Made by a program: the position numbers and the translations under genes. Shown here one piece after another: positions 16,756 through 17,368 of a DNA stretch of 17,368 nucleotides (its first letter is position 1; the number at the start of each line of letters is the position of its first letter). This stretch comes from Trebonia sp. (GTDB lineage Bacteria; Actinomycetota; Actinomycetes; Streptosporangiales; Streptosporangiaceae), in NCBI GenBank assembly GCA_030038035.1, contig JASHPP010000510.1, positions 1-17,368 of the forward strand, in the 5' to 3' direction. The notes below the pieces were generated by a model. It was given only the letters and a program-made list of their open reading frames with translations, searched no databases and had not been told where the DNA came from.

Positions 16756-17368
16756 TCAGCTGCTGAGGCCGTCTGGCACGGGCGCTGGCAGGCATTCGTC
16801 CCGGTCGGGCCGCGCCTGGCGCAGCACGCTGAACCAGCGCCCGGCGGCCGACCAGGTCTCGCCGACGGACAGGCCAGCGCCACCCGCGACCTCGGCGATC
16901 TGGTCGACGCCCACGTACGCCCACGGGAACCAGGCGCTGGCCAGGCCGCCGTACCAGAGCCTGACCTGCTCGCGGCGCGGCGCCGTGCCCGGCGGCTGGA
17001 TTTCGACCAGTGCCTGTCCGAGCGGGGTCAGCAGTTCGCTCACCCGGCGCAACAGTGCGACGGGATCGCCGCCGATCCCGATGTTCCCGTCCGCGAGCAG
17101 CACCGTCATCCAGCGCCCGGCCCCTGGCACCCGGCCGAATACGTCGCGCGGCAGCGTCAGCGCCCCGGCCGCCCGGGAGAGGCGCACGGCGCACGGGGCG
17201 ACGTCGATGCCGAGCACGGGGATGCCGCGCTCGGCCAGCGCGACCGTCAGCCGCCCGGGGCCTGACCCGACGTCCAGGGTCGGGCCGGCGCAGCGGCCGA
17301 CGACAGACCCGTCCCCAGGGCGGCCGTGCAGCCAGTCGTCCGCCAGCAGCGGCGTCCTGCTGCCGTCG
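16756..17368 (-). CDS. Class I SAM-dependent methyltransferase, N-terminus outside window
   Basis: The reading frame enters from the right edge and ends at TGA 16758-16756, giving about 204 residues. Motif I LDVGSGPGRLT is followed by VALAERGIPVLGIDVAP, whose acidic residue after the second strand binds the ribose of S-adenosylmethionine. VLLADGNIGIGGDP (motif IV region) and LLRRVSELLTPLGQALVEI (motif VI region) follow in the expected order. The peptide before motif I reads DDWLHGRPGDGSVVGRCAGPT, similar to the opening of small actinobacterial methyltransferases, so only a short N-terminus is missing. The substrate is unknown. It lies about 100 bp upstream of the four-TM protein on the same strand. 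I associate such methyltransferases with molybdopterin-oxidoreductase genes in Streptomyces clusters, which supports the reading of the downstream gene, but this is from memory. Confidence 0.85.
   Translation of the reverse strand, partial: DGSRTPLLADDWLHGRPGDGSVVGRCAGPTLDVGSGPGRLTVALAERGIPVLGIDVAPCAVRLSRAAGALTLPRDVFGRVPGAGRWMTVLLADGNIGIGGDPVALLRRVSELLTPLGQALVEIQPPGTAPRREQVRLWYGGLASAWFPWAYVGVDQIAEVAGGAGLSVGETWSAAGRWFSVLRQARPDRDECLPAPVPDGLSS

Noticed and set aside
16655..17194. An N-terminal extension of the four-TM protein to 463 residues
   Set aside because: The extra 180 codons overlap the methyltransferase in another frame. The methyltransferase has motif I and the following strands, while the extension is Arg/Gly/Ala-rich noise, so ATG 16654 was chosen.

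Overview
The window is very GC-rich DNA with actinobacterial codon use and gene content: a DevS/DevR (Dos) type two-component system, an Rv1733c-like membrane protein, an actinobacterial-type Lgt, and several genes whose -10-like hexamer lies only 6-8 nt before the start codon, which suggests leaderless mRNAs. A soil actinomycete (Streptosporangiales-like or Streptomyces-like) is the best guess. The sequence does not fix the genus.

Layout. (1) 1-465: the tail of an MFS efflux-type transporter, then nearly three tandem copies of an 83-85 bp hairpin-rich repeat, the first of which supplies the transporter's stop codon. (2) 466-6812: alternating genes ftsH> <Rv1733c-like, devS> <devR, lgt>. The first two pairs are convergent and overlap at their 3' ends (35 bp and 4 bp). 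The two divergent spacers carry three sites resembling the mycobacterial Dos box. The sensor keeps the His/Tyr pair of the DevS/DosT heme pocket, and the regulator keeps the DNA-contact residues of DosR. I infer a gas- or redox-sensing regulon whose local targets are the Rv1733c-like protein, devS itself and possibly lgt. (3) 6905-9184: ybaK on the minus strand, then an unrecognised 194-aa protein, a GNAT acetyltransferase and a small cytosine deaminase of the yeast Fcy1 type. (4) 9286-11680: a translationally coupled MoxR AAA+ ATPase and a CoxE-type VWA protein, followed by a probable terminator. (5) 11717-12130: a 400-bp non-coding leader with hairpins and a palindrome. (6) 12131-15769: a secreted 1212-aa Rhs/YD-repeat protein that stops exactly at the end of the Rhs core, with no toxin domain. 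(7) 15803-17368, minus strand: a membrane protein resembling only the N-terminal membrane module of actinobacterial molybdopterin oxidoreductases, preceded by a class I SAM methyltransferase that runs off the window.

The most interesting parts are the self-contained Dos-like module (sensor, regulator, targets and operators all visible) and the junction where a toxin-less Rhs shell faces a membrane protein that has lost, or never had, its catalytic domain. No tRNA, rRNA, CRISPR array or recognisable transposase was seen.
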